From Microbacterium sp. MYb62 (GTDB taxonomy: Bacteria; Actinomycetota; Actinomycetes; Actinomycetales; Microbacteriaceae): a stretch of DNA of 64,000 nt. The translations under genes were made by a program, and so were the position numbers. Under the pieces are notes generated by a model. The model saw only the letters and a list, made by a program, of their open reading frames with translations. It was not told where the DNA came from and ran no database searches. Shown here piece after piece: positions 1 to 8,409 of this stretch (the first letter of the stretch is position 1; the number at the start of each line of letters is the position of its first letter). The stretch is from contig NZ_PCOY01000002.1 in NCBI RefSeq assembly GCF_002979475.1, forward strand, positions 427,135-491,134. The letters are read 5' to 3'.

Positions 1-582
1 CGCATCCGCTTCAAGACGGGTCTGCGCACGATCTTCGTGATCCCGATGGTGATCTCGGGCATCATCATCGCCTACGTCTTCAACTTCCTGTTCTCGAATT
101 CGCTCCCGGCGGCGGGTGCTGCAGCCGGCATCCCTTGGCTCGAGACGAGCCTGCTCGCCAACCCCGACCTCGCGTGGATCGCGATCGTCGTCGTCACCGC
201 CTGGCAGGCCGTGCCCGGCACGCTGCTGATCTACATCGCCGGTCTCCTGTCGGTGCCAGGCGAGGTGTACGAGGCGGCGAGCATCGACGGCGCCAGCAAG
301 ACCCAGCAGCTCACGCGCATCACGCTCCCGCTCGTCGCGGGATACGTCGTCATCAACGTGATCCTCGGATTCAAGGGCTTCCTGAACGCCTACGACATCA
401 TCGTCGGACTCACCAACGGCGGCCCCGGCACCTCCACCCGCAGCGTCGCGATGACGATCATCGCGGGCTTCAACGGCGGCGACTACGCCTATCAGATGGC
501 CAACGCGACCATCTTCTTCATCGTCGCCGTGCTCATCTCCCTCCTCCAGCTGTCGCTGACGCGCGGAAGGAACGCACTCTGA
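1..582 (+). CDS. Sugar ABC transporter permease (MalF/UgpA type), 5' end outside window
   Basis: C-terminal part of an inner-membrane permease for a binding-protein-dependent carbohydrate importer. The frame is open from base 1, so the gene starts upstream. Several hydrophobic membrane segments are visible, and the EAA cytoplasmic loop that docks on the ATPase reads EAASIDGASKTQQLTRITLP. The stop overlaps the start of the next permease (TGATG), so the two are translationally coupled and should form a heterodimer. The binding protein is presumably upstream. Family assignment is secure; the sugar is unknown, although the downstream alpha-glucosidase suggests an alpha-glucoside. Confidence 0.9.
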   Translation, partial: RIRFKTGLRTIFVIPMVISGIIIAYVFNFLFSNSLPAAGAAAGIPWLETSLLANPDLAWIAIVVVTAWQAVPGTLLIYIAGLLSVPGEVYEAASIDGASKTQQLTRITLPLVAGYVVINVILGFKGFLNAYDIIVGLTNGGPGTSTRSVAMTIIAGFNGGDYAYQMANATIFFIVAVLISLLQLSLTRGRNAL

Positions 583-1460
583 TGTCGACGCAGACGATCA
601 CCACCCAGACCGCTTCGGGGAAGAAGCCCCGCACGCGCATGGAGCGGGTGAACTGGTCGGGCACCATCATCCTGATCCTGTGCGCCGTCACCGTTCTCCT
701 GCCGCTGTACGTCACCCTCTCGATGGCCTTCAAGACGACGGATCAGGCGGTCGACGGCAACGCGTTCTCCCTGCCGGCGCCGTTCAGCATCGACGGATTC
801 GTGGAGGCGTGGAACCTCACGAAGTTCCCGGTCGGCGCGGGCATCTCACTCCTCGTCACCGCGGGTACCGTGACCGCGACGATCGTGCTCGCCGCCTTCG
901 CGTCCTACGCGATCGTGCGCAACTGGGACCGGCGTCTGTTCCGCTACTCGTTCTTCTACCTGCTCGCGGCCATGTTCATCCCGTTCCCGGTCGTCGCGCT
1001 CCCGCAGATCCAGCTCACCGGACGCTTCGGGCTCGACAACCCCTTGGGCGTGATCATCCTGGCGACCATGTTCCAGCTGAGCTTCAGCGTGCTGCTGTTC
1101 ACGGCGTTCCTGCGGTCGATCCCGATCGAACTGGAGGAGAGCGCCCGCATCGACGGCGCCACGACGTGGCAGACGTTCTGGAAGCTGATCTTCCCGCTGC
1201 TCGCCCCCATGAGCGCGACGGTCGGCATCTTCGCCTTCCTCTATGCCTGGAACGACTTCATGATGCCGTCGCTCATCATCTCCGATCCGGCGCTGCAGAC
1301 GCTCCCGGTACGGCAGAACCTGTTCCAGAACCAGTTCAGCAACAACTACAACGTGTCGTTCGCCTCGTATCTGATGGCGATGGCTCCGGCCATCCTGGCC
1401 TACCTCTTCACGCAGCGCTTCGTGATGGAGGGCGTCACCCAGGGTGCCGTCAAGGGCTAG
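582..1460 (+). CDS. Carbohydrate ABC transporter permease (MalG type)
   Basis: Second permease subunit (292 aa), the usual partner of a MalF-type protein. The start ATG overlaps the previous stop. A hydrophilic N-terminus of about 25 residues is followed by six predicted membrane helices. The EAA loop (EESARIDGATTWQTFWKLI) lies near residues 185-205. No ATPase gene follows, which is normal in actinobacteria, where a shared MsiK-like ATPase serves many sugar importers. The next gene is a GH13 alpha-glucosidase, so uptake and intracellular hydrolysis of a glucoside are probably co-expressed. Confidence 0.93.
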   Translation: MSTQTITTQTASGKKPRTRMERVNWSGTIILILCAVTVLLPLYVTLSMAFKTTDQAVDGNAFSLPAPFSIDGFVEAWNLTKFPVGAGISLLVTAGTVTATIVLAAFASYAIVRNWDRRLFRYSFFYLLAAMFIPFPVVALPQIQLTGRFGLDNPLGVIILATMFQLSFSVLLFTAFLRSIPIELEESARIDGATTWQTFWKLIFPLLAPMSATVGIFAFLYAWNDFMMPSLIISDPALQTLPVRQNLFQNQFSNNYNVSFASYLMAMAPAILAYLFTQRFVMEGVTQGAVKG

Positions 1461-1474
1461 ACGGCGACACCGCG

Positions 1475-1528
1475 AGAACCACCCGCAAGAAAAGAACCAC
1501 CCGCAAGAAGAGAACCACCCGCAAGAAA
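1475..1528 (+). repeat. Three 18-bp tandem repeats between permease and glucosidase genes
   Basis: Three head-to-tail copies (unit AGAACCACCCGCAAGAAA, one mismatch in copy 2) fill the gap just ahead of the ribosome-binding site of the GH13 gene. The unit length is a multiple of three and no stop interrupts it, so the array could be translated if expanded, but no start makes that likely. Confidence 0.9.
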
Positions 1529-1546
1529 GAAGGAGCACCACCCCTC

Positions 1547-3238
1547 ATGACCGATTCGCTTCTCACCGAGACCCGCGAAGCCGAGAAGACCGCAGCGTGG
1601 TGGCGTCAGGCCGCCGTCTACCAGATCTACCCCCGCAGCTTCGCCGACGCGGACGGCGACGGACTCGGCGACATCCCCGGCATCGTGTCGCGCGTCGACT
1701 ACCTCGCCGAGCTGGGCATCGACGCGGTCTGGCTCAGCCCGTTCTATCCCTCGGAGCTCGCCGACGGCGGTTACGACGTCGCCGACTACCGCGACGTGGA
1801 TCCGCGCCTGGGCACCCTCGCCGACTTCGATGCGATGGTCGAGGCTCTGCACGCCCGCGGCATCCACGTCGTGGTCGACATCGTGCCGAACCACTCGTCC
1901 GACCAGCACGCCTGGTTCCAGGAGGCGCTGGCCGCAGGTCGAGGTTCGGCGGCGCGCGAGCGCTACATCTTCCGCGAGGGAGCCGGCCCCGACGGTTCGG
2001 AGCCGCCGACCGACTGGGTGTCGGTGTTCGGCGGCAGCGCGTGGGAGCGGGTCGAAGACGGGCAGTGGTACCTCCACAACTTCGCCACCGAGCAGCCCGA
2101 CTTCAACTGGGACCACCCGGAGGTGCGGGAGGACTTCCTCACGACACTGCGCTTCTGGTCGGACCGCGGGGTCGACGGCTTCCGCATCGATGTCGCGCAC
2201 ATGCTCACGAAGGACCTCAGCGAGCCGCTGCCGTCCCGGGCGGAACTCGACACCATGGACCGCACCTCGGGCAACCACCCGCTGATCGACCGTGACGATG
2301 TGCATGAGATCTATGCCGAATGGCGCACGGTCTTCAACGAGTACGACCCGCCCCGCACCGCGGTCGCCGAGGCCTGGGTCGACACTCCCGAGCGCCGCGC
2401 ACGCTATGCGTCGGCCGAGGGGCTGGGGCAGGCGTTCAACTTCGATCTGCTCGTCGCCGACTTCGATGCGGCGCAGTTCCGCGAGATCATCGTCGACAAC
2501 CTCGAGCAGGCGCGGCGCACCGGATCGTCGACGACCTGGGTGCTCTCGAACCATGACGTCACGCGCCACGCCACCCGCTACGGGCTCGCCCCGCTGCAGG
2601 GCCGTGCCGTGAAGCAGGGGACCGAGTGGGTCGCGGCCGGGGGGCCCGCCGACATGCTCGATCGCGAGCGCGGCCTCCGTCGCGCGAAGGCGGCCTCGCT
2701 GCTGCTGTTCGGGCTGCCCGGCAGCGCCTATCTCTACCAGGGCGAGGAGCTGGGGCTGCACGAGGTGGCCGAGATCCCCGCGGAACAGCGACAGGATCCG
2801 GCGTTCTTCCGCGGCGCCGAGTTCGACGGTCTCGGCAGGGACGGATGCCGCGTGCCGCTGCCGTGGAGCGCCGACGGCGTCTCCTTCGGGTTCGGTGCGG
2901 CGCCCGCACACCTGCCGCAGCCCGAGTGGTTCGCCGACCATGCGGCGGATGTCGAGGCGGCCGATCCCGCATCGACGCTGTCGCTGTATCGCGAGGCTCT
3001 GCGCCTGCGTCATCCGCTGCAGACCGACGAGGTGCTGGAGTGGATCGACACCGGTCGCGCCGACGTGCTGCGCTTCACCCGCCCCAACGGGTGGCAGATC
3101 GTGACGAACTTCGGCAGCGGGCCGTTCGATCTCGGCGCGGACGCCGCCGACGTGGTGCTGGCGAGCGCCCCGCTCGAAGGCTCTGCGCTGTCGGGCGAGA
3201 CGACGGCCTGGATCGCCCCGGCGGCCCTGCTCGGGTAG
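1547..3238 (+). CDS. Alpha-glucosidase, glycoside hydrolase family 13
   Basis: Intracellular retaining alpha-glucosidase/oligo-1,6-glucosidase type enzyme (563 aa; usual length about 550). The N-terminal barrel has the family signature AVYQIYPRSFADADGDG and region I DIVPNHSS. The nucleophile Asp is in GFRIDVAH, the acid/base Glu in VAEAWV and the transition-state Asp in LSNHD. There is no signal peptide, so it acts in the cytoplasm on imported sugar. The chosen ATG has AAGAAGGAG upstream. The frame is open further upstream through the 18-bp repeats into the permease gene, but the protein family starts here. Confidence 0.93.
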   Translation: MTDSLLTETREAEKTAAWWRQAAVYQIYPRSFADADGDGLGDIPGIVSRVDYLAELGIDAVWLSPFYPSELADGGYDVADYRDVDPRLGTLADFDAMVEALHARGIHVVVDIVPNHSSDQHAWFQEALAAGRGSAARERYIFREGAGPDGSEPPTDWVSVFGGSAWERVEDGQWYLHNFATEQPDFNWDHPEVREDFLTTLRFWSDRGVDGFRIDVAHMLTKDLSEPLPSRAELDTMDRTSGNHPLIDRDDVHEIYAEWRTVFNEYDPPRTAVAEAWVDTPERRARYASAEGLGQAFNFDLLVADFDAAQFREIIVDNLEQARRTGSSTTWVLSNHDVTRHATRYGLAPLQGRAVKQGTEWVAAGGPADMLDRERGLRRAKAASLLLFGLPGSAYLYQGEELGLHEVAEIPAEQRQDPAFFRGAEFDGLGRDGCRVPLPWSADGVSFGFGAAPAHLPQPEWFADHAADVEAADPASTLSLYREALRLRHPLQTDEVLEWIDTGRADVLRFTRPNGWQIVTNFGSGPFDLGADAADVVLASAPLEGSALSGETTAWIAPAALLG

Positions 3239-3257
3239 CGCGTCTCGTCAGTCCAAT

Positions 3258-3287
3258 TTGATAATGGTTCTCATTAACGTTTAGAGT
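3258..3287 (+). promoter_or_regulatory. Zur-like box over the znuA promoter
   Basis: TGATAATGGTTCTCA (3259-3273) matches the actinobacterial Zur core TGAAAATGATTTTCA at 12 of 15 positions and contains a TAATG-N5-CATTA inverted repeat. It overlaps a TTGATA -35 (3258-3263), which is 18 bp from a TAGAGT -10 (3282-3287). The -10 ends 6 nt before the znuA ATG, so the mRNA should be leaderless. Repression by Zur in zinc-replete cells is inferred; a zur-like gene lies 3.7 kb downstream. Confidence 0.75.
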
Positions 3288-3293
3288 GAGGGC

Positions 3294-4352
3294 ATGAAGA
3301 AGCCCGTCGTCGCCCTCGCCCTCGCATCCGTCGCCGCTCTCGCGCTGGCCGGATGCTCCGCCCCCGCCGCGGGAGAGGGCGACGACGGCACCATCACGGT
3401 CGTCGCGAGCACCAACGTCTACGGCGACATCGCCGCGCAGATCGGCGGAGACCGCGTCGAGGTCGAATCGATCATCACCTCGGCCTCGCAGGACCCGCAC
3501 TCCTACGAGGCGAGCGCCCGTGACCGGCTGACCGTGCAGAAGGCCGACCTCGTGATCGAGAACGGCGGCGGATACGACGCCTTCATCGACACGCTGCTGC
3601 AGGATGCGAAAGACCCGCACGTCGTCACGGCCGTCGAGTACTCGCACGATTTCCCCGGCAACGAGGGGCATGAGGACGAGGCCGACCACGACCACGCCGA
3701 CGAGTCGGCGACCGATGCCCCCGCGGAAAGCGATGCCCCCGAGGAAGAAGCCCACGACCACGACCATGCCGAGGGCGAGGGCGAGGGTGAGGGCGAGGAA
3801 GGCCACGAGGGTCACGACCACATCGAGGGCTTCAACGAGCACGTCTGGTTCGACCCGCACACCATGGTCCACGTCGTCGAGGCGATCTCCGATGAGCTGT
3901 CCGAGCTCGACCCTGACGGTGCGAAGGAGTTCGCCGCCAATGCGGCCGAGCTCACCGCCGACCTCGAGGGCTTCGAGACCGACCTCGAGACCCTCAAGGC
4001 GGACGCCACGGGCGTCAACGTCTTCATCACGGAGCCGCTGCCCGGCTACCTCGCCGCCGCCGCCGGGTTCACCGACGTGACCCCCGAGGGATTCGCCGAG
4101 TCGGTCGAGGAGGGCACGGATGTCGCCCCCGCCGTGCTGCTCCAGGCGCTCGACGTGATCGGCAGCGGCCAGGTGACCGCACTGCTGACGAACGCCCAGA
4201 CCGGCGGAGCCGAGACCGAGCGCGTCGAGACGGCAGCGAAGGACGCCGGCATCCCCGTCGTCGCCTTCACGGAGCTGCTCGAAGACGGATCGTCGTACTC
4301 TGAGTGGATGAGTGACGCGATCCAGAGCCTCGCCGCCGCCGTCCAGTCGTGA
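3294..4352 (+). CDS. znuA: Zinc ABC transporter substrate-binding lipoprotein (ZnuA-like)
   Basis: Extracytoplasmic metal receptor (352 aa) of the ZnuABC/cluster A-I type. The lipobox is LALAGC, with Cys21 as the lipidation site. Likely zinc ligands are His69 (DPHSYE) and His183 (NEHVWFDP). A His/Asp/Glu-rich, low-complexity loop covers residues about 125-176, as in many zinc-binding receptors. The region that carries the third His in classical ZnuA reads ITEPLPGYL, so a Glu may replace it, as in other actinobacterial relatives. The gene overlaps the ATPase gene by 4 nt and is preceded by a Zur-like box. Manganese cannot be excluded. Confidence 0.88.
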   Translation: MKKPVVALALASVAALALAGCSAPAAGEGDDGTITVVASTNVYGDIAAQIGGDRVEVESIITSASQDPHSYEASARDRLTVQKADLVIENGGGYDAFIDTLLQDAKDPHVVTAVEYSHDFPGNEGHEDEADHDHADESATDAPAESDAPEEEAHDHDHAEGEGEGEGEEGHEGHDHIEGFNEHVWFDPHTMVHVVEAISDELSELDPDGAKEFAANAAELTADLEGFETDLETLKADATGVNVFITEPLPGYLAAAAGFTDVTPEGFAESVEEGTDVAPAVLLQALDVIGSGQVTALLTNAQTGGAETERVETAAKDAGIPVVAFTELLEDGSSYSEWMSDAIQSLAAAVQS

Positions 4353-5182
4353 GCGGCGCCGCACAGCGCGAGACACCCGTCCTCGAGATCTCCGACGCGG
4401 CACTCCACCGCGGCGATCGCGAACTCTGGTCGGGACTCGACCTCACGGTCGAGCCGGGGGAGTTCATCGCGGTGCTCGGTCCTTCCGGATCGGGCAAGAC
4501 CACCCTGCTGCGCAGCATCCTGGGTCTGCAGCCGCTGTCGTCGGGGACGATCCGCGTCGCAGGGGAGCCCGTGCATCGCGGCAACGCCCGCATCGGGTAC
4601 ATCCCGCAGCAGCGCTCGCTCGCCCCCGACACCAGCATGCGGGCGCGTGACCTGGTCGCCCTCGGCGTGCAGGGCAGTCGCTTCGGCTTCCCCATCCCGC
4701 ACCGCGGCGACCGGGCCAAGGTCGACCGTCTGCTCGACGCGGTCGGGGCCTCGCACTTCGCCGATCGCCGGGTCGGACTGCTCTCGGGCGGTGAGCAGCA
4801 GCGGCTTCGGGTCGGGCAGGCTCTCGCGGACGAGCCCGCCCTGCTGCTGTGTGACGAGCCGCTGTCGAACCTCGACCTCGCGAATCAGCTCGCCGTGACC
4901 GACATCATCGACCGCCAGCGTCGCGAGCGCGAGGCGGCGGTGCTGTTCGTCACGCACGACATCAACCCCATCCTCGGCCGGGTCGACCGCATCCTCTACA
5001 TCGCCGGTGGACGGTTCCTGCTCGGGACCCCCGACGAGGTGCTGCAGACGCGCGTGCTCACCGACCTCTACGGCACTCCGGTGTTCGTGCTCCGCGCGGG
5101 CGACCGGCTGGTCGTCGTCGGTGTTCCGGATGCCGAGCCCCACCATGACCACGGCGACCACGAGCACGGAGGAGCGGCATGA
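4349..5182 (+). CDS. znuC: Zinc ABC transporter ATP-binding protein
   Basis: ATPase of the metal importer (277 aa). Walker A is GPSGSGKTT, the signature region LLSGGEQQRLRVGQAL and Walker B LLLCDEP, with the switch His in FVTHD. The GTG start overlaps the znuA stop (GTGA), and the 3' end overlaps the permease ATG by 4 nt, so the three genes form one tightly coupled operon. The C-terminal tail is His-rich (HHDHGDHEH), consistent with a zinc-handling role. Confidence 0.9.
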   Translation: MSGAAQRETPVLEISDAALHRGDRELWSGLDLTVEPGEFIAVLGPSGSGKTTLLRSILGLQPLSSGTIRVAGEPVHRGNARIGYIPQQRSLAPDTSMRARDLVALGVQGSRFGFPIPHRGDRAKVDRLLDAVGASHFADRRVGLLSGGEQQRLRVGQALADEPALLLCDEPLSNLDLANQLAVTDIIDRQRREREAAVLFVTHDINPILGRVDRILYIAGGRFLLGTPDEVLQTRVLTDLYGTPVFVLRAGDRLVVVGVPDAEPHHDHGDHEHGGAA

Positions 5183-6057
5183 GCGCCGCACTGGGCATGG
5201 TGCCCCTGGTCGACTGGAGCGACGTCTTCTCGTTCCAGGACTACGGCGAGCTCGTCGCCCTGCTCTCGAACTCGATCATCGCGGGTGCCGTGCTCGGCAT
5301 CGTGGGCGGGCTCATCGGCGTCTTCGTGATGCAGCGCGACCTCGCGTTCGCGGTGCACGGAGTGAGCGAGCTCTCGTTCGCGGGCGCCGCCGCCGCGCTC
5401 CTGTTCGGCGGCAGCGTCGTGGCCGGATCCCTCGGCGGCGCGCTCGTGGCGGCGATCCTCATCGGGATCCTCGGTGCCAAGGCCAGGGATCGCAACTCGA
5501 TCGTCGGCGTGCTCATGCCGTTCGGCCTCGGCCTCGGCATCCTGTTCCTCTCCCTCTACGACGGCCGCAGCGCGAACCGCTTCAGCCTGCTCACCGGGCA
5601 GATCGTCTCGGTCTCGAGCCCGGACCTCGGCTGGCTGATCGGCATCAGCATGGTCGTGCTGCTCGGACTGCTGGTCATGTGGAACCCGCTGCGGTTCGAC
5701 TCGCTCGATCCGGAATCGGCCGCCGCGCGTGGAGTGCCGACCCGGGCGGTGAGCCTGCTGTTCATGGTGCTGCTCGGACTCATCGTCGCGGTGAGCGTGC
5801 ACATCATCGGGGCGCTCCTGGTGATGGCGCTGCTGGTCACGCCCGCCGCGGCGGCGATGCGCGTCACCGCCGGCCCGATCGCCGTGCCGCTGCTGTCCGC
5901 ACTGTTCGGGTTCGTCTCGGCGGTCGGCGGCATCCTGCTCGCCCTCGCCGGCACGCTGCCGGTGAGCCCCTACATCACCACCCTGTCGTTCACGATCTAC
6001 GTGGTGTGCTGGATCGTGCAGCGCGCCCGTGCCCGAGTGCGTCGTGTGCGGGCCTGA
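5179..6057 (+). CDS. znuB: Zinc ABC transporter permease (ZnuB-like)
   Basis: Integral membrane permease of the ABC-3 family (292 aa) with about eight hydrophobic helices. It includes the characteristic MQRDLAFAVHGVSELSFAGAA region and a VSVHIIGALLVMALLVTPAAAA segment near residues 205-230. The ATG overlaps the ATPase stop. It is the last gene of the znu operon and ends 26 bp from the convergent Abi gene. No obvious terminator separates them. Confidence 0.9.
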   Translation: MSAALGMVPLVDWSDVFSFQDYGELVALLSNSIIAGAVLGIVGGLIGVFVMQRDLAFAVHGVSELSFAGAAAALLFGGSVVAGSLGGALVAAILIGILGAKARDRNSIVGVLMPFGLGLGILFLSLYDGRSANRFSLLTGQIVSVSSPDLGWLIGISMVVLLGLLVMWNPLRFDSLDPESAAARGVPTRAVSLLFMVLLGLIVAVSVHIIGALLVMALLVTPAAAAMRVTAGPIAVPLLSALFGFVSAVGGILLALAGTLPVSPYITTLSFTIYVVCWIVQRARARVRRVRA

Positions 6058-6083
6058 GGCTTGCGTGTCGGCGGCGCCGCTCG

Positions 6084-6773
6084 TCAGGGCGCGGAGCTGA
6101 GCACCTCGGTTACTGTGCTGTGGGCGACGATATGTCCCCGAAGCGGCTCTGAGAGGCTTCTCGCAACAAAAACGATGCTTCGCCGTAGGTTCTCGGGATG
6201 CCGATCGTAGGTGGACTCGTTGTGCGCGAGCCGATTCCGGACATCCCGCAGGTCGTCGAGTGCAGCGTGAATCTTGGCACGATCCGTGCCGGGGGCGTAT
6301 GCCTTATGGAGGGCGGGAACCCAGAGCGTCTTCTCATGGAGGCTGTCAGTCAGGTACGACCAGAACCCGAACATGAACTCGGCGATCACCTTGCCTCGGT
6401 GTACTCCGTTTCCTTCGGAGAACTTGGCGTACTTTCGAGCCTGCTTGATCGCGTTGCGTGGCGTGGCATTCTTATCCTGAGCCACGCCATGTTCGTCCGT
6501 GGTGAGGTGCTGCGGGAGCAAAAACACGGCGACATCGGGTTTGATCCAGTCGTCACCGGCGACAGCAGGATGGGAGAGGAGTGCGCAGTCGTACGCGTTC
6601 CTCAAGCCAACTTCCAGATGTCCAAGATCATGGAGCAACGCGGCGGAGAGACGAGCGTTCCACTCGTAGATCTGCAATGCCTTGTCGTGATCTCCGCGAG
6701 CTGCACTCAGGTACTTTGCGTACCGGCCCGGTGACAACCATGCGGTAACCCAAGAATCGCGATCGGGTGACAA
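6084..6773 (-). CDS. Abi-family HEPN protein (Abi_2/AbiF-like)
   Basis: Predicted abortive-infection type RNase (229 aa). The signature YEWNARLSAALLHDLGHLEV (about 36-55) followed by GLRN, and a C-terminal RNRLAH at 179-184, form the R-X4-H catalytic motif of HEPN ribonucleases in Abi_2 proteins. The longest frame starts with TTG; no better start is visible. Base composition is clearly less GC-rich than the neighbours, suggesting acquisition into the znu-zur interval. A divergent, terminator-ended small RNA gene begins about 30 bp from its start, and the RNA promoter -35 overlaps the first codons. Related proteins act as toxins with RNA partners; that role here is inference. Confidence 0.82.
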   Translation of the reverse strand: MSPDRDSWVTAWLSPGRYAKYLSAARGDHDKALQIYEWNARLSAALLHDLGHLEVGLRNAYDCALLSHPAVAGDDWIKPDVAVFLLPQHLTTDEHGVAQDKNATPRNAIKQARKYAKFSEGNGVHRGKVIAEFMFGFWSYLTDSLHEKTLWVPALHKAYAPGTDRAKIHAALDDLRDVRNRLAHNESTYDRHPENLRRSIVFVARSLSEPLRGHIVAHSTVTEVLSSAP

Positions 6774-6795
6774 GACCTATCCGTTCGTCTAGAAT
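6767..6795 (+). promoter_or_regulatory. Promoter of putative Abi-associated small RNA
   Basis: GTGACA (6767-6772), a 17-bp spacer, then TAGAAT (6790-6795): a good sigma-70 type promoter reading away from the Abi gene. Transcription should start near 6802. No start codon with a Shine-Dalgarno follows before the terminator hairpin. A weaker opposing -10 (TATTCT, complement of 6791-6796) could drive the Abi gene, so the two promoters overlap. Confidence 0.65.
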
Positions 6796-6801
6796 AGAGA
6801 C

Positions 6802-6905
6802 AGCGAGAGCCCTTGATGACCGATGCTGTTGATTCAGTACGTTACTCGGGCCACGACTTTGAAAGCCCCGGTATCAGGAAACTGACCCGGGGCTTTCGCT
6901 TTGCG
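6802..6905 (+). ncRNA. Putative structured small RNA divergent from the Abi gene
   Basis: A transcript of about 100 nt is bounded by a sigma-70 promoter and a strong hairpin terminator. Visible pairings are GCCC 6809-6812 with GGGC 6848-6851, enclosing TGCTG 6824-6828 with CAGTA 6835-6839 (6-nt loop), then the long 3' hairpin 6861-6897. The 3' hairpin is capped by UCAG-GAAA-CUGA, a GNRA-type loop. No credible ORF is present. Conserved RNAs next to Abi_2/AbiF genes are known in bacteria, and AbiF-type toxins have been linked to RNA antitoxins. Assignment to that class is inference from position and structure; exact ends are estimates. Confidence 0.6.
6861..6897 (+). terminator. Hairpin terminator of the small RNA
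   Basis: GAAAGCCCCGG (6861-6871) pairs perfectly with CCGGGGCTTTC (6887-6897). An inner TCAG/CTGA stem closes a GAAA loop. The hairpin is followed by a short T-containing tail. It also insulates zur from upstream transcription. Confidence 0.8.
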
Positions 6906-6955
6906 CTGAGATCCACTCCCAGCCCTCGCCAACCCCCGCGGCCTAGACTCTTCGT

Positions 6956-7372
6956 ATGGCTCAGCGGAACACCTGGCAGCGCGAACGCGTGCGCGAAGCA
7001 CTCGCCGACGCGCGGGGATTCGTGAGCGCGCAGAGCCTGCACGCCTCGCTGCGCGACGACAACACCGGCATCGGCCTCGCCACCGTGTACCGCGCACTGG
7101 CCGGGCTCGCGGCATCCGGAGACGCCGACTCGCTGCAGAGCCCCGAAGGTGAGGCGCTCTATCGCGCGTGCACCACGCAGGGCCACCATCACCACCTGAT
7201 CTGCCGATCCTGCGGTCTGACCGTCGAGATCGAGGCGAAGGACGTCGAGCAGTGGGCGCACCGCACCGCCGCACTGCACGGCTTCACGGAGGCCGCCCAC
7301 GTGGTCGACATCTTCGGGCTGTGCACGCCGTGCGCCAACAAGCGCGACGCCGAGAGGGCCGCGTCCGCGTGA
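6956..7372 (+). CDS. zur: Fur-family transcriptional regulator, Zur type
   Basis: Metal-dependent repressor (138 aa). The N-terminal winged helix (about 1-75) is followed by a metal-binding dimerisation domain with HHHHLICRSCG (77-87). Cys83/Cys86 and Cys123/Cys126 form the structural zinc site. The histidine run and the absence of a Fur-type insertion favour zinc sensing, as do the nearby znu operon and zinc-free ribosomal genes. TAGACT (6944-6949) ends 6 nt before the ATG, so the mRNA is probably leaderless. It overlaps the next gene by 4 nt (GTGA), linking the regulator to a membrane permease pair. Confidence 0.87.
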   Translation: MAQRNTWQRERVREALADARGFVSAQSLHASLRDDNTGIGLATVYRALAGLAASGDADSLQSPEGEALYRACTTQGHHHHLICRSCGLTVEIEAKDVEQWAHRTAALHGFTEAAHVVDIFGLCTPCANKRDAERAASA

Positions 7373-8409
7373 GCTCCTCCGCAGCAACGGCGACCCGTCA
7401 CGGCCACTCCCATCGCCCGGCACCCTCGCCGCGATCGGCATGGATCGGCGTCGGGCTCGGTGCCGCGATCATCGCCGCGCTGTTCCTGATCGACGCCTTC
7501 CTGCCGACGCTGTTCCCCGCCTCGCTGCCCACCCGCGCGCAGGACGGACTCACCCTCGCGCTGAGCGTCCTCATCGAGGCGCTGCCGTTCGTGATCCTCG
7601 GGGTGCTGCTGTCGATCGTGGTGCAGGTGTGGCTCCCCGCCGACGTCATCCACCGGTGGCTGCCCAAGCGCGCCTGGGCCCGCCGTGCCGTGCTGTCGCT
7701 GCTGGGCATGCTGATCCCGGTGTGCGAGTGCGGCAACGTGCCCTTCGCCCGCGGGCTCATGATGCGCGGGCTCGCTCCGGCCGAGGCGATGACGTTCCTC
7801 ATCGCGGCGCCGATCGTGAACCCGATCGTGATCCTCACCACGCACGCGGCTTTCGGCTGGGACGGCGGCATCCTCGTCGCCCGCCTCGTCGGCGGCTACC
7901 TGATCGCGAACCTGATCGGCTGGATCTACAGCCGCCACCCCGACCCCGACGGCATGCTCACCCAGCGCTTCGTCGACACCTGCGACCGCGTCACGCACGA
8001 ACCCGGCACGCCCGTGCGCCGCAGCCTGACCCAGTTCCTCATCGAGCTGCGCGCCGTGATGCCCGCGCTCGTGATCGGTTCGGCACTTGCCGGAGCCGTG
8101 CAGGTGCTGATCCCGCGGGAGTGGCTGCTGGCGATCGGCTCGAACCCGGTGCTGTCCATCGTCGCGATGATGGTGCTCGCCATGACCGTGGCGATCTGCT
8201 CGAACGTCGATGCGTTCTTCGCGCTGTCGTTCGCCTCGACGTTCTCCTCGGGAGCCATCGTCGCCTTCCTGCTCGTCGGACCGCTCGTCGACATCAAGAT
8301 GCTCGCGCTCATGCGCACCACGTTCACCGGGCGCACACTCGTCGGGATCGTCGGCATCGTGCTCGCCGCGGCCTTCGCGATCGGGATCGGGGTGAACGTC
8401 CTTGTCTGA
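7369..8409 (+). CDS. DUF318-family permease (YcgR/YraQ-like)
   Basis: Polytopic membrane protein (346 aa) of COG0701/DUF318, with about eight to nine hydrophobic segments. The hallmark loop is PVCECGNVPFARGLMMRG, and a repeated version appears as MTVAICSNVDAFFALSF. The short N-terminal HGHSH motif could bind metal. The GTG start overlaps the zur stop, and the next gene encodes the TIGR03943 partner that regularly accompanies this family. The transported substrate is not established; co-transcription with zur suggests a metal-related role (inference). Confidence 0.85.
   Translation: MSSSAATATRHGHSHRPAPSPRSAWIGVGLGAAIIAALFLIDAFLPTLFPASLPTRAQDGLTLALSVLIEALPFVILGVLLSIVVQVWLPADVIHRWLPKRAWARRAVLSLLGMLIPVCECGNVPFARGLMMRGLAPAEAMTFLIAAPIVNPIVILTTHAAFGWDGGILVARLVGGYLIANLIGWIYSRHPDPDGMLTQRFVDTCDRVTHEPGTPVRRSLTQFLIELRAVMPALVIGSALAGAVQVLIPREWLLAIGSNPVLSIVAMMVLAMTVAICSNVDAFFALSFASTFSSGAIVAFLLVGPLVDIKMLALMRTTFTGRTLVGIVGIVLAAAFAIGIGVNVLV

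Noticed and set aside
680..1546. Upstream in-frame extension of the GH13 gene through the 18-bp repeats into the permease gene
   Set aside because: The extension has no family similarity, overlaps a clear permease gene, and the GH13 start at 1547 has a good Shine-Dalgarno.
6198..6734. 178-codon frame antisense to the Abi gene
   Set aside because: The Abi protein on the other strand has recognisable motifs; this frame has none.
6813..7025. 70-codon frame covering the putative small RNA and its terminator
   Set aside because: It reads through a strong terminator hairpin into the zur start and has no Shine-Dalgarno or similarity.
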